Of a stretch of DNA of 64,000 bases, positions 34,340-49,300 are shown in pieces. Both the position numbers and the translations under genes were made by a program. Positions within the stretch are counted from its first letter, which is position 1. Each line of letters starts with the position of its first letter. The notes beneath the pieces were generated by a model. It did no database searches. It saw only the letters and a list, made by a program, of their open reading frames with translations, and had not been told where the DNA came from. The stretch is from Nephrocerus scutellatus. Lineage: Eukaryota > Arthropoda > Insecta > Diptera > Pipunculidae. The DNA lies in assembly GCA_947095585.1 (NCBI GenBank), contig OX352761.1:129858277-129922276 (forward strand), written 5' to 3'.

Positions 34340-37300
34340 TTAGCAACGTTTTGATGGTGGAATTAAATGTTCGGGCAGTACGGTCGGCAACTCGTTTCCA
34401 TTCAATTTAACATTTATTAGATGCATTGCAAGGGCAAATTCATCCGAATCAAGGAAACCATCACCGTCAACATCGGAAAGTTTCCAGATTTTGCTCAGAA
34501 CCGAATTCGGTAATTTCGATTTAATGAGTTCTTGTTTTGCCGCTAGAAAAATGGAAAATACAGAATTCAATTAATAATAAAAAAAATATTACAATGCATC
34601 GATTGAAATGTACCAGATCCAGAAATTTTGCCATCAATCGGATTGAGACTATCAAAAAGGGGATCAGTGCGCGCCTTATCTCTGCTGCAAATCCAATCGA
34701 CTTCGCCATAGCCAGCGTCAATTCCTTCGCCTTTCATGTAGCCAAATGGTGAGACTGTATCATCGACGACTCCATCAAATGCACCACCTAAAAGAAACAA
34801 GGAAAGATATAAGAGGTTTTGTTAATAACTTGTCATTGCCAGCGAATTCATGTTACAACATTTTGTACGACCAGAGCTCTGGAAAGTTAGTAGTGCTCCT
34901 GCCGCCAATGGCGAGAAAATTTTTTAGTTTAGTTTATTCGAGGTATTCCTTTCAAGATTTATGAACGAAATTATAAATGAATATCGATACTAATACATAA
35001 TATCCATACTAATATTATAAATGTGAAAGTAACTCCGTCTGTCTGTTACCTTTTTACGGCTAAACGGCTGGACCGATTTGTCTCATTTTTTTAATGTTTG
35101 TAATAGTCCGGGGATGATTATACGAGCCTGAAAAATTTGATAATTCGGGAACAGCTTGGAAAATTTGGGAAAAACTGAAAAAATAAAGTTTTCCGTGGGA
35201 TTTATGTATGAACTCGCGACCATAACTCACGATTCGAACAGGTTTATATAAGGTATGTGGGCTCTTTCTCAATGGTGTGCATTGGTGTTAGTGGGGGAGA
35301 GGCCTGTTTGGTTGGGTCAGGTGGGTGTGAGGCGCAGCCAGACAATGGCTGTTTTTTAGCTTTTGGTGTGACTAATAAGATATTGAAAAACTTAATATAT
35401 ATTTTTTAAATATATCTCTATTCATGAGGAAGATGACCAAATGATTACAATATTTATTACAACCATGACCAATTGCACTATTAAATCCATCATTGTTTCT
35501 AACATTGGTTAAATGCAAAAGGCTATTAGCTTTAAATTGCTTAATTGGGACATGAAAAGGAATAAAACCCCGAAGCTCGGGTAAGACCACCGTGTTCATA
35601 ATGAACATAATGTAATAATAATCTCTTGTCAAATGAGGAGACATTAAATCAATCAAATGATATCTCGAATTATTGGAGGCAGAAGAAAAAATAACTTATA
35701 GGCAAAATTAACACCAAGATCACAATTTTGAAAAACTCTTTCAACTTAACTTTTTCAATGTTATAATTTGACATTTCTTGAGAATGAAAGAACACTGCAT
35801 TTATTAATATTTAAAAAGAGCTTGTTAATGTTATCAATGTCGTTCTGAAGTACTAAGCAATTTCGCGTTTGATTGAAAAGAACAGTTTAACATTATCCGC
35901 ATACAGCATTTGCATTTTCAATATAAAGTGGCAAATCATTTATAAACAAAATAAACAAAAGAGGCCCCAAATGAGTACCCAGCGGTACACCAGAGGAATT
36001 AAATATAAGGTCTTATTTTGTCGACAAACCATGACCTAGTACTTTTTATGTTTGTATGGCTTATTCCATTTGCTGTTTGATCAATGCAATGATATCTCTT
36101 AATTGGCTGCGGTTATACGTTATATTAGCAAGCAATAACCGTGAACTGGAGTAAATACGCATTTTATTCGCACGGTATTAGGCCCTTGAAAGTGTAAATA
36201 TTATGTACTTAAATAGCGCTTGCTACCACACTACTTAATCTCTTGCAACAGTAAACAAAACTGATCTTATGAATGCAGATCGCAGCACAAAATTACAAAA
36301 GTTGAGCCTATATGGATACATTGACAAGCCTTCCTATGTATTGCCTGGGTTCCGCTTAAGTTAGACGCTGAGAATATATTTTTTAGCTTTGGAAATGAAT
36401 GAGTAACCGATTTTTGGATTATTTGTATTTATTAACAGATAAATACAAGATCCATTCAGATCCATTTTTCATTTGTAAACTTAGTAAAACAATTGACATC
36501 GATTTAGTTGATACAACAATAAAAATAATAACCTATAGAACAAGGAGAAAAAGATCGGGCAGAGGACCTTGGTTTCACGTGAAACGTCTATGTCATTAAC
36601 CAAGTCGTTTTTATTGAATTGAAATGAAAATAAGACATTGACTGCGTACTAAAAAAATATTAATGTGTCTGGTGAACGTACAATAGAGGTATTGCCCAAT
36701 GTTTTTGGCTCTGTGGGCACGTAATTGAAGTCGAATTTATTCTATCCCTCATTTTAGAGACTTCTTCAACAGATGTGGGGGTGCTCTCTCCACTCGATAT
36801 GTCAATTGGTACACGTACAACAGCGGTAAAGGTAAAGTGCTCGAGTAGTCGCGGTCTTTCACTGACCGTGGCAGCTTTGTGACGCTCCCGGAACATCCTT
36901 GTTCGCTCGACACTGGGCATTGGGGTACATTAAATTTTTATTAATACTGTCCCAAATACACTACATATTTGCTTAAATCGATAAATCTAAATAAATTCAT
37001 TCAATAACACATGAATCACCGCACAAGCACATCTGAGTTGTGAGCTATACTGAATAGAAAGAAGCGAGAGCAGATATTTTATCCAATCTGCGCTTGTCCC
37101 CTTCCCCACCAAGCAAGCAAGCTGACCATATACGTTAATAATGACACCACACTTACGTCTCTTAGACTAATAGTTAGGGAATTATTAAGGCAAGCCGATA
37201 TAACCCTTTTCGTTACACTACTATTTTCGCGTTTCACGTCAAAATAAAAATTCTAGGTAAATATGAAAACATGAATATCGCTACTATTGCAAAGAATTAA

Positions 37301-40300
37301 ATACAAATATGTATGTATATCCTTGTCTTGACTTATACCAGAGACCCTCGGATAAAATAAAATAGCTAAAGTGAATCTCGTCAACAGATCATCTTTATTA
37401 TCATAAAGATTATTATCGGATAGCAACAGTAAAGTGATAATGATTTTCAAGTCCACTAGTTTCAAAGTTTCCCTCCAATGAACGAACAAAAGCCAAACGA
37501 CCAGAACGAGGACACCTATCGTCTTCAACCTCATCTTTATCTTCATCAACATTAAGTTACACAAGCAAATACAAAAACAACAAAAGTAGGTTTAGTAAAG
37601 CATTTGATGCATACATTAAAATAAAAATGAGTGGAACAAAGCCTTAAATTGAAAATATCCAATAGCACGGCGGCTAAATGCACCGAGATAAATGAAGCTG
37701 CTTTTGCTGCTGCACACAATCGGAATTGTATCGAAACATTTTAATTACATCTAATTGAAACGAGAACTTTACACAGTTGATGCAGTGTATGAAGGTAGGT
37801 ACGTTGGTATAAACTGGGAGCTGCATATATGTATCTCTACCGATGTGCATGTTTTTCAAATACGTTGGTCGGGTCAAATAAAGAGAACGTGCACAACGGC
37901 GAAGATTCTCAGCATGAAAGGGACGATGAGCAAAGTACTCGTATAAAGTACGTAAACGTTCATCTTTGCCCTCACTACACACGTAAATTCAAATGTATGT
38001 CATACTCGTAGATGCGCGTTGCAAGATGCTTTACCGACTTCAATTACGATATGCGAACGATAATGAAACGATGATGGAAAATTATACAAAATGCCATCTA
38101 ACTGTTTGCACCGGAGATACAAGAAGACGACACCACATAAATTGTTTTGTATCGTCGTTTTGTGAATCTCTTGAGCAAAGATGTAGCATTACAGGTTCTT
38201 AAGATTTAATTCTAAAAAAACATCAAACCACCCTGTCGAACTTAAACTCTTCTCCTATTTGATTATTATGTTGTTGCTATAGTCGTCGCCACTACTTAAT
38301 GGGTGGCTCACGTTACATTTAAATTTTTAAATTGTTCTAAATCATTGTGGATTTATTTAAAATCTTTTCAAAAAAAATTGACATTAATAATTTAATTATA
38401 TTAGATTTACATCAATGTTGTTTTCTGAGCGGAGCAATCGCTTTCATCATGATCTTTGCCTGCCTCGTTTACTGGTAATAATTCTAAGGTGAGCTATTGT
38501 AACACCTTGGACTTTGGTTAGCGGTTATGTGCTAAATTAAAAACATATGTATACATTTCACTAACAAATGATGTAATATCTACAATATTATCACATCAAA
38601 GTCAAAAAGACTTAATAATTTTTTTTAACCAGGAACTTATGGCTTATGGCTATTCGGTGTGATCAATCTGTTGTATATAATAGTCATAAAAAGAAAATAG
38701 TTTTATTAAATTCTCTATATTAACTTCACTTGCCCGTGGGTCGTCGGTCGTCGGTCGTCTGTCGTGGATTCTTGCGATCAATTTTTAACCCACTTCCCAT
38801 GGCCCGATTTTATTGAAATTTTGCACACATGTGTATTTCCGGAGACAACACTTTTGAGGCCCCTCGGGCTGCGGGGTCGGGGGGCTCCCAAACAAAAATT
38901 TTAAAAAATTTACCCGATTTTCTTCAAATTTTACACACATGTGTATACCCAATAAACAATACTTTTTCGAAAATTTGGTAGTGATCGGGTCCCGGGTTCG
39001 GCCGCAAGGCCCTTATACATTTTTTAAATATCTGTACTGGCATCAGATATTCGTCGCCCTTTATGGACTGTGTGCGGTGTGTGCTGCGCAGTCGGCTGCG
39101 CTGCATGGTTTTGTTGGTGGTGGAGAGAGAGAGAGAAATCTTAGCGCACGCACAAATGAACCCAGCAAATGAAACGAGACATACATGTTTTATGCTTACT
39201 TCAACTTACATTTTTATTATATACTGAATTGTATTTTTATTGATGTCGTTTTTTTTGTTGTCGATATCAACTTACAGATAGAACAACAAGTTTTCACAAT
39301 ATTCTGTCATTTGGCGTTTTCATAAATTAGTTCAGAGCAGTCAAAGAGTTCTCAAGATAAATGTTCGTGTTTCTTATTTGCTTAGAGTATGAGCGTGCTC
39401 TAAGTGCTCAGAATAAAATGATCTGAGCTTTTTCAATTTTAACATCTGATGTCAAATGTTTGTTTCGATGATTTTCTCCTACAATAAAAAAAAATGGCCC
39501 AGGATCGAGGGGCTCCCATATCAATTTCTGCGATTAGAGAATTTAGATGAAAAATTTTAATTTTTATGGGTTGTTTTTTTTTTAGATATGATAACACGAT
39601 TTTGCTAAACATGTGTGGGTTTTTCATTAAGAGCGCCATTTCTTGTTTTTGAATAGAGCTTGCCATTAATTATGGAACGCAAATATCAATCACATGACCT
39701 CAAGGGAAACGCCTGCACGAGTGAATCCGCTGAACTAAATTTGTCATGACTTTTTTGTAGAAATTTTGAGATCGATATTGGTCCTGAGGTCGTCTAATGT
39801 CTGTGGCCTATTGCCATTAACCGTGGACTTGATATAGCCACCAATTTCTTTCTGGAAATAACACGGTCACCGAATACCGACTTTAGTAACTTGATGGTTT
39901 GTCCAACGGTGTCTTGTTAAAACCGCATATGCTCCAAGCTAACCTTTTCAAATTTATCCCAGAAATAGTCAACATCCAGTAGCGATTTCGATTGACTGTG
40001 ACTGCGCTATCATCATCATTGATGAAGAAGAAAAGGCGAATGATCAATCCAGGAAGAAACCCGCACCAAACCATCAATATTTTTGTGTGTTATGATATGG
40101 CTTTGTGTTGCTGTCTTGCTCAAATGTGACAATTTTGTTCTTAAAGAAGACGCTGACCAGAAATGGGCTCACCCGCTGATATTTATTCATCATCATATTA
40201 TGATCTACAACCGGGATACTGTCCTCGCCTCCCGTTGAGAATGATTAGAGCAACAAAAATTTGATAAAAAAATTTGATTAATTGCAAATGTTGTTAAAGT

Positions 40301-43300
40301 GTGTAATTCTTCATAATTTAATGGCAAGAGAAGATGAAAAGTTTAAACATCAAACAAGCTTCACGAATAACCAAGAAACCCTTTTGGAAAAAGGAGCCGT
40401 CCTAATGGAAAAACCTATTAGCTAAGGAAAATGAAGATTCTTACTGTCCATTTATTTGTACTGCCTCGAATGGCATATTTAACGGAATTCTTCCATATTG
40501 GCTATTTTATGATAATGTACTTTTCTCAGTTTTGACCATCTTCTCCTTTCATCTTTTCGTTCGGCATTAAATGGAGCAATCAAGGAAATTTTCTTTGTGG
40601 TAAAACCACTTGAGCAGTGACCATATCCACTTCGTCACTTGTACATTCTTGATCCTGACAGAATCCGATTGACATAAATGTTTTGATTGCATTGTATGCT
40701 TGATAAAACACAGTATATTAATCATTTGGGTAAACATCTGATAAACTACATTAATCCAAGTTAGGTACAAAGTGCGATTTCTTATCTAAAATCAATTCAG
40801 TAATTTTCATTGATTAAAATATAATTTCTAACAATTTTTGTTAATCTGAGGTTATAATTCCTTGCTTAAAAAAAACTCAATTAAATTCTACTTATTACTT
40901 TAATTGAACAGAGTAGTCCTGTAAACTTAAATCAAGTTGAGTACAATTTACAGTTTAATTAGTAGGTAATTGCAGTTTTTCATCTATGATCAAAATTTAA
41001 ACTCTGAAGTATCGCCTTTAAATTAAAATTAATGATCAATTCCTACAGATCCTACAGACAATAGAACCAGACACAAACCAATAGTCTGGCTGTATATGTA
41101 TTTAGTGAAGTGTTTAATTAGTTACGTTGAAACGTTAACATGTAAATCGGTCTAAAGCATTTGGAACAATGTCCACACCATCATATGAGAAACTATGTTG
41201 GAGAAACGCTATACGCTTGTGGGTTGTAGTTGAATTCAGAATATTTGCTACACAAATGCTTCTGCTTAGTAAATTCCTTAGATTGTGCAAGCACAAAGAA
41301 AACAATTAACATTTCTGTTCCGTATATCAGCAGACTGTAGCCATTGCTCCAGTTAGTTCCGAAAGTGATCATAAAGAGAAACCACTTGCCACTTAATTAC
41401 ATATGTTCTTCTTTACGTCGCTTATGGTTCTAGCGGTCTATGTAATACGAGTACATGTGCTGCATAATTGAGCTTATGAGAAATCTTTTTGTTTGCCCAA
41501 AAAAAGTCATGTGAAAATTAATATGTATTTGCTTTTTAATTAGCATCATCAAACTTCTGATAGTTTCTTTTTATTACTTTTATATAAATATATATGTATT
41601 AGTGGAAAACGCAGTCTTATTTTGTGTTTAAGCCAGACGGCAGACGCCTGGTTGTTGAACCACAATCTACTTAGGTATGACGGTGATTTTTGTTGCATTT
41701 ATCTGTTGATAGACATCTTTGACATCATTTTTTTTACGACTCTACTACGTGGTAAATGTTCTTTTAATTCATATGCTTGAACGTGCCATAGCAACACAAT
41801 TCAACTCAAGATTCAAAAATAATATTTGTGAATAGTATATTTACTATTAACTTTTATAAAATACTAGCTGAAATACCCAGCGTTGTTTGGCCGCCCCCAC
41901 CATACTACCCCCGCCCAACTGACCACCCACCACTGACTCCAAAACTGTAGCCTATAATCTCAGATGGAAAAAACTCTGCACAATGATGAAAACCTGATCA
42001 AAATCGGTCCAGCCGTTTTCAAGATAAGGACATATTTCGAAGGCGCATAAAAATCGGAAGACCATACCACCAACAAAAATGCAAGACGGGAGTCAAATTG
42101 TAACAAACAAGGAAAAAGTAAAAGAGTTTGGTAGATTTTTTAAGCATATGCATGAACTACCCTCATTCTTTTTGATCCGCAGACTAAAAACCTGGAATCA
42201 CAAAGTGTAAATAACATCAATAATTATTAGGAATAAATTAACTACAGATTGTGAAACCAAAGGACATTTTCAAAATCATTAAATCACTTAAAACTCGCCC
42301 AGCAGGTGTAGACAACATAAAGAATATTGTTTTAAAAAACCTTCCGAAAAAAGCAACAATCTTGATTTCACATATATTAAATGCTTGTCTTCCTAATTCC
42401 CCAACAGCTGGAAAAATTCCTCTGTAGTTTGCATTCTTAACCCAAGAATGCCTAGAAATTCATTGAAAAGCTACCGACCGGTCAGCTTGCTAAGCTCTGT
42501 TGAAAAAATCTTTGAAAAATGCAATGAGCAATTTATTTTTCGACCAGTTCACACGACCATATATCAATTATACAGAACCGATAGAAATAATTCGTCAAAA
42601 ATTTGAATTAAAAAAATCAGTTGAAATAATTACACGTTAGAAGAACTCTTACTTAAATTGGATTATTAAAATTTTTCCCGAGTATCTAACAATAATAATT
42701 CAAAGTTTTGTATCTAACAGACAGTTTTGTGTTTCTCTAGCCGATGAAAGATCATCAACTTTTAAAATACAAAAACTGGCAGGGGTGCCCCAAAGCTCGG
42801 TTTCAAGTCCAATGTTTTGTATAAAATATTCATGGACGACTTCTTCTCCATGCTAAAAAATTGCGATTTCGCCTTATTTGCTGATGACACAGAAGTATTT
42901 ACAGCTGAAAATGACACAAACCTAATTATAATGAGGCTTGAAAATACAAATAAAATTCAACGCCGAAAAAACCAACAGCGTTTTCTTCACTTAGAAACGC
43001 AAGCCGAGCAACCTTCTCCGCGTCGCTTACACAAAAATGGATCCGATGTCGAATTTGTCAACACGATCAAATATCTGGGACTCCACATGGATACAAAATT
43101 CATCTATAAACACAATGTCATGGTGAGCTTACTAAAATGCAATATGATTATTAAAATGTTATATACTCTAATTAATAGACATTCTAATTTGCCTGCCTGC
43201 CTGGAACCGTTGTGCAAAAACTAACATCAAAACACTTCAAATAAAGCAAAACAAAATTAAAAAATTATGCTAAACTTGCCCTGGGATTATTCAACTCGCA

Positions 43301-46300
43301 AGCTACATGAGTCTACTGGTGTATTAATATAAATGTTTTCGACTATCGCCAAAGATTTGAACACAAATGGAAGGGACCTACACAATTTAAGGCCGGATCC
43401 GAACGGCGAATTGAGAAGCTTTCCGTGACAAGTTATTACTCTAGGAACGTTTGTCACCCATTCGCGAGAGGTGGGACACCGTGAAAAATACTTTTGGTGT
43501 TACTGGGATTCAAACCACAAACCTCCTGCTCAGTATTCATGCGCATTTCCACTGAGCTACGGCGCCCACCTATTAAACATTAGGTAATATCCTTGCACGT
43601 TATAATATATGACAAAAATATCCTTAACCTTAACCCCCTCCCACACCCAATTATCAAAAAAAAATTTATCAATTAGACAATAAGTATAGTTATAAGCTTA
43701 AAAAATCTGAAAAAGGTTTTACTTGCAAATTTTCATTGGAAAATAAAATATAATTTAAGCAATAAGGTTAAAAAATTGACCCTACATTTAGAAAAAGAAG
43801 TAAATCGCGCTGTAAATTTCAAAGGTATATTATTCTCTAAAAATAATAATAATAATAATAATATAAGATAAAAAATTATATCGCAAATAAAGATTCTATT
43901 CTATTATAGGTTAAATAACAGGCGTTGCTCGGCTGTCCCCAACTTCCTGCCACCTATCGGAAAACTTTTGCGTTAAGAACATTTACTGCATTAGAACAAA
44001 CACGTTACTAAAGTTTCAACTCAATGGGATGGATAGTTTTTGATTTTTGCACAGACAGTCTAACGCACAGACACAAAGAAATTTATTGGTATATACAATA
44101 TACACTTGTATATAGATTATGTTATACTCAAATAAACTCGACATTAAACAATTTCTATCTATTTAATTTCTCTTAAACTTCACAAAAGTTCAAGTACCGG
44201 ATGGCGATAAGCATTGACAACAACAGCAACAACAATCTAAGGAGCAAGATTCACAGACAAAAATTTAATTCTAAACCTAAAATGTGTTTATAGTTCTTAG
44301 ATGAAGTGCGAGTGATTGTGTACAAAAATTTCTCATAGTACTTTTCGGTTTTATATTGTTGTAGAATTCTATGAAATATTAAGAGAACTAAGCCGAAAGG
44401 AACTTTTCAGGAAACCTCTCGAATTAAAAAGTTGCAACCAACAGATGCTCTGCTTTCCCAGAAGATCATTGTACAAAATTCAAAATGGTATAATTACTCA
44501 CTCATATTATAATCTTATTTAAAGTAGGTATTCATACTAACATACACACATTTTTATGAGTGTGGTGGTTGGTTTTACTCTTGGCAACAGGGTGCGTTCG
44601 TTTAAATATTGATTCTTGCCGCCATGATAACAAAAAAAAACACAATCGTACACGCACGATAACAATTTATTATTACGTCAGAATTAGCCACGGAAGACTG
44701 TGAATAAGATATAGCAAATTTACCTTGCGTTATTACAGCCCAATTTTTTTTATTTTTAAGTAAATGACTTTCCTAAAACTAACAATAATATTATCTTTTT
44801 GTGTCAGTCATATTTGCATCAAAGCAGAAAAACTGTTTTTATTGACCTGTTAACCGTTAAAGAACGCAGAACTTATATTCAAAATGAATTGTGTTTTATC
44901 GTATATACTAACTAAACAATTATAAACAACACTATGTGATAATTATTGCAACTTCACGCAGTAATATTTCGGGTTCCGGTATCCGTTTCCATCTTAATGT
45001 TTTTATAATCTTAGCAAAACAATGCAACCATATGCAATGAACTATACAAGGCTAGAAAATTTAGCAAAAAGTTGGCTTACAAACCAACCAAAACCGAGAC
45101 AAAAAGCGAATATTTCATTTAATTTTCATCAATGGAGTTTATAATCTGCAGATTACATGTATAAAAACAATTTAAAATTATAACAAGTTTTTGATAAAGT
45201 TTTTAAATTAATTTCTAGATAGTAAATTTGCAACCATGTTGATTGCAAATATCGCTATATAATTTTAATACCTAGATATGGGCTCGTTTTGTCCGAAATT
45301 CGTTCTATTAAAATTATTATTAAATAAATAATTATTTCTGAATTGTCTAGAAGGTAAGCAAGTAATTCAGGACAGTTAATACTCGTATTATATGTCAAAA
45401 CATCAATACAAGAGGATCTTGTATGTGTTTCTAATTTTTCCATATTAATGAAAAAAAAAATCTGTTGTCATAGCATGGAAAATTACAAGACTAATTAAAA
45501 TGCCTTATAGCGTATTTAGTAAAATTCTTTAAAAATTTTGATCATATTAATATGAATGTTGTAACTCGGAAACCAACCTACCCAACAATATTCTAGCAAA
45601 TAAAAGGTGAGAAACTAAATAATCCTATCTCAAACCTCTAGCTGTGTTGACGAGCCTTGGATAAACACTGGAGTCCTTATGGTGCGTAGAACCAATCGTT
45701 GTGGAAATGTCTGGTGTCATATTCGACAATCTTCTTACATTCTGTAGGCACGCAAAAGTGAGCATTCGTAATAGAGTTCGAAGAACCCTAGCAGAAACCG
45801 CAGAGGGTAAGGATAAAGAAGTGCTTGTTACGACGTATAAAGACATTGGCCGCTTAATTATTAACTACGCCGCCCATATATGAACGTCATTTTTAAGTGA
45901 CACACAATTGACCAATATCCAGTCCAGACAAAACACAGACCTTTGCATCGCAACTGGGTGCAACTCCAGCTTGCAAGAAGTGAATCTTTTTGGTTAATAA
46001 AACGCTTATTTTAAGGCAATTTTTAAGGTGGAGAAATGCTTTCAAATGAAAGTTAAGCATTTTTTAACAGTCGAAAAGTGCGGCTCGCTTTAATGTGAAT
46101 AGAACACATAAATGAGTAATTAATTGTAAAGCTATTTGTAAACTTCATATTTCCAATAGCTTTGGTAAAGGTTTAAAGAGTTTCCATTATGAAAAAAAAT
46201 CGACAAGTGAGTCAAAAAAACGTTTTCAAAAAAAATACATAAATTCGTTCCTTTACATTGATTATGCTGGTCTAAAGCTATTGTTATTGTTTTATTTAAG

Positions 46301-49300
46301 AACTTCAAATATCGAACGACTATCGACGTGATAACCAATTGTTTAATGTAAACTAAACGTAATCAAACTCAATGATTATTTAGTGAATGTTTTTCTGTAT
46401 GACCTTCTTATTAACATTTGCTCTTCGTGTACGTGTACTTGTATGAGTCAGTTTTTCTGAGCCAATAAGTTAAATCTGTTTTCTAGCAAATCATTTACCT
46501 ATATCATTTTTGCTTCAGTATTTTTAAGGTAAAATAAATAAGTCGATTGTTCTGAAATAGGTCAAACAGCAGTTTTATTCATGTTTAAACAGAACTTATA
46601 CTTTTAAATTATAAAATTTGTAGCTAAAAATGTCGAGAGGACAACAACAATTTGTCACAAAAAACTTTGTGTTATCATTTATCAATAGTTGCCTTTTTTG
46701 TTATCAGCATTACTCACTCAAGTTTATACATAGAACAGAAACCTTGAGTGCACATAGGCGACGAATAGAATTAAATAAGAACAAATTATTTTAGCGCGTC
46801 TGACTGATTTTTTAGTTAATGCTTATACTGTCCAAACTGATAAGATTTTAAAAGAAAAGAATTTAAAAAATGAATTAGAAACATAGCCTATGAAATTGGT
46901 TGAAAACTTTAAACGTTTAAGCCTGTTAAACGTTGTTTTTTTTTTAATTTGCGCACGCGTAAACGGGTTCAAACCCTTATAATGCTCGGCTCATAAAGGA
47001 GAAAAGAGAATATGTCTATTAGCTTGTGTTTTGAATGTTTTTTATCGTAACAATGTCGAAGAACACAGCTTGGCATTCCATTAGCATTCCACATACGTGT
47101 TAAAGGGTTGAAAAACGTATCTCTGAACTTACCTATACGTCCGAAGATGGGCTTGAAGGTAAACTGATGAGCCATTTAGAGCGCCACGAGTATAAAGGAG
47201 AGGAGGTATTTTTATTGAGTACCTTTGATGGAAGAAGCGGTAAAACAGTGACAATCAGGATACGTTCCTAAGGTGTTCAAGCGAATCTATTGACTTTGCA
47301 TTGTTTTCGTCACCCATAAGCTTTATCTCACGGATTTGTATTCTATCTAGAAGATGCAAGGCGCGCCAGACCAGATATGACAATTATACTTAAGTTAGGA
47401 CGAATAAAATCGTAGCCAGATCAGAGAAAGGATGTCGGAGACAGAACAGAACCCTGGTTTTTAAATAAATTTAGTTGCTTATGTATTTACAATTTATTAT
47501 GCCACGCCTAGGATTCGTACTTAGTTGTATTGGGTGAGTGCAAAAAGAAGTCACACTAATGGATTATCACTATTAATTCAGTGGTAATTCGTAATTTGTA
47601 ATTGGGTTTTATAAACAAAATATTTGTGGAATGAAAGCGTTTAGCACAACATAACGATATCCATAAAAAAAATGGCATAAATTTAAATTTAAATTGATCA
47701 GAAGATTTGGCCAGCCAGCCAGCCACACCGACCCACGGGCACGCGAAGTTAATATAAAAAAAAACAACCCATAAAAATTAAAATTTTTCATCTAAATTCT
47801 CTAATCGCAGAAATTGATATGGGAGCCCCTCGATCCTGGGCCATTTTTTTTATTGTAGGAGAAAATCATCGAAACAAACATTTGACATCAGATGTTAAAA
47901 TTGAAAAAGCTCAGATCATTTTATTCTGAGCACTTAGAGCACGCTCATACTCTGAGCAAATAAGAAACACGAACATTTATCTTGAGAACTCTTTGACTGC
48001 TCTGAACTAATTTATGAAAACGCCAAATGACAGAATATTGTGAAAACTTGTTGTTCTATCTGTAAGTTGATATCGACAACAAAAAAAACGACATCAATAA
48101 AAATACAATTCAGTATAAAATAAAAATGTAAGTTGAAGTAAGCATAAAACATGTATGTCTCGTTTCATTTGCTGGGTTCATTTGTGCGTGCGCTAAGATT
48201 TCTCTCTCTCTCTCCACCACCAACAAAACCATGCAGCGCAGCCGACTGCGCAGCACACACCGCACACAGTCCATAAAGGGCGACGAATATCTGATGCCAG
48301 TATAGATATTTAAAAAATGTATAAGGGCCTTGCGGCCGAACCCGGGACCCGATAACTACCAATTTTCGAAAAAGTATTGTTTATTGGGTATACACATGTG
48401 TTTAAAATTTGAAGAAAATCGGGTAAATTTTTTAAAATTTTTGTTTGGGAGACCCCCGACCCCGCAGCCCGAGGGGCCTCAAAATTTAATAGAAAGTGTT
48501 GTCTCCGGAAATACACATGTGTGCAAAATTTCAATAAAATCGGGCCATGGGAAGTGGGTTAAAAATTGATCGCAAGAATCCACGACAGACGACCGACGAC
48601 CGACGACCCACGGGCAAGTGAAGTTAATATAGAGAATTTAAAAATTTAAAAAGAACAACACTTCCATCGCAGATTCTCGTACCTCTAATATTTTCATTAA
48701 TTTGTTCTTTGTTGACTCCAATTCGCGTAGCAAAGAATTACTCAATTTCCGGTCTGTTACGTCGGCCCTGGCGTGAACAATATAAAGTAATAAAGAATAT
48801 GTATCATCGGCGAATCTTTTTTCTTCACATTTCTAGTCTCATAAATAATTTGACATTCTCTTCGGGGTATTTATTATCTAAAATGCATACAGAAAACGAA
48901 CGTGGCGAGTGCGAGTAACAAATTCATTAACATGAAGCTCACAGTCACAGTTGAAATAGATGAAGCTGCCAGCGACAACACAGATCCCATTGCAACTTGA
49001 CACAATCATATCTACTGTGTGCGGCGACATCAAGTCAGATGGATGCTGCATACCTCAGTGCATGTGTAGTAAGAGGTGTCTTGTGTCTCAATGGCAATTG
49101 AGATGGCGACGTCCACCGTGCAATCCATAGATTACTTTAGATGTAACTAAAGTAGGCAAGTAAAATCTTCTAATGTTATTTATGCTCGTCATTAAACTGC
49201 ACAGCTTTTATTTGTTTATTGATGTGCCGAATGTACAGGAAACTGGTAGAGGGTCATCTAGCGATATACTATTTATTCAGGTTATTTTCCTAACAAAAAA

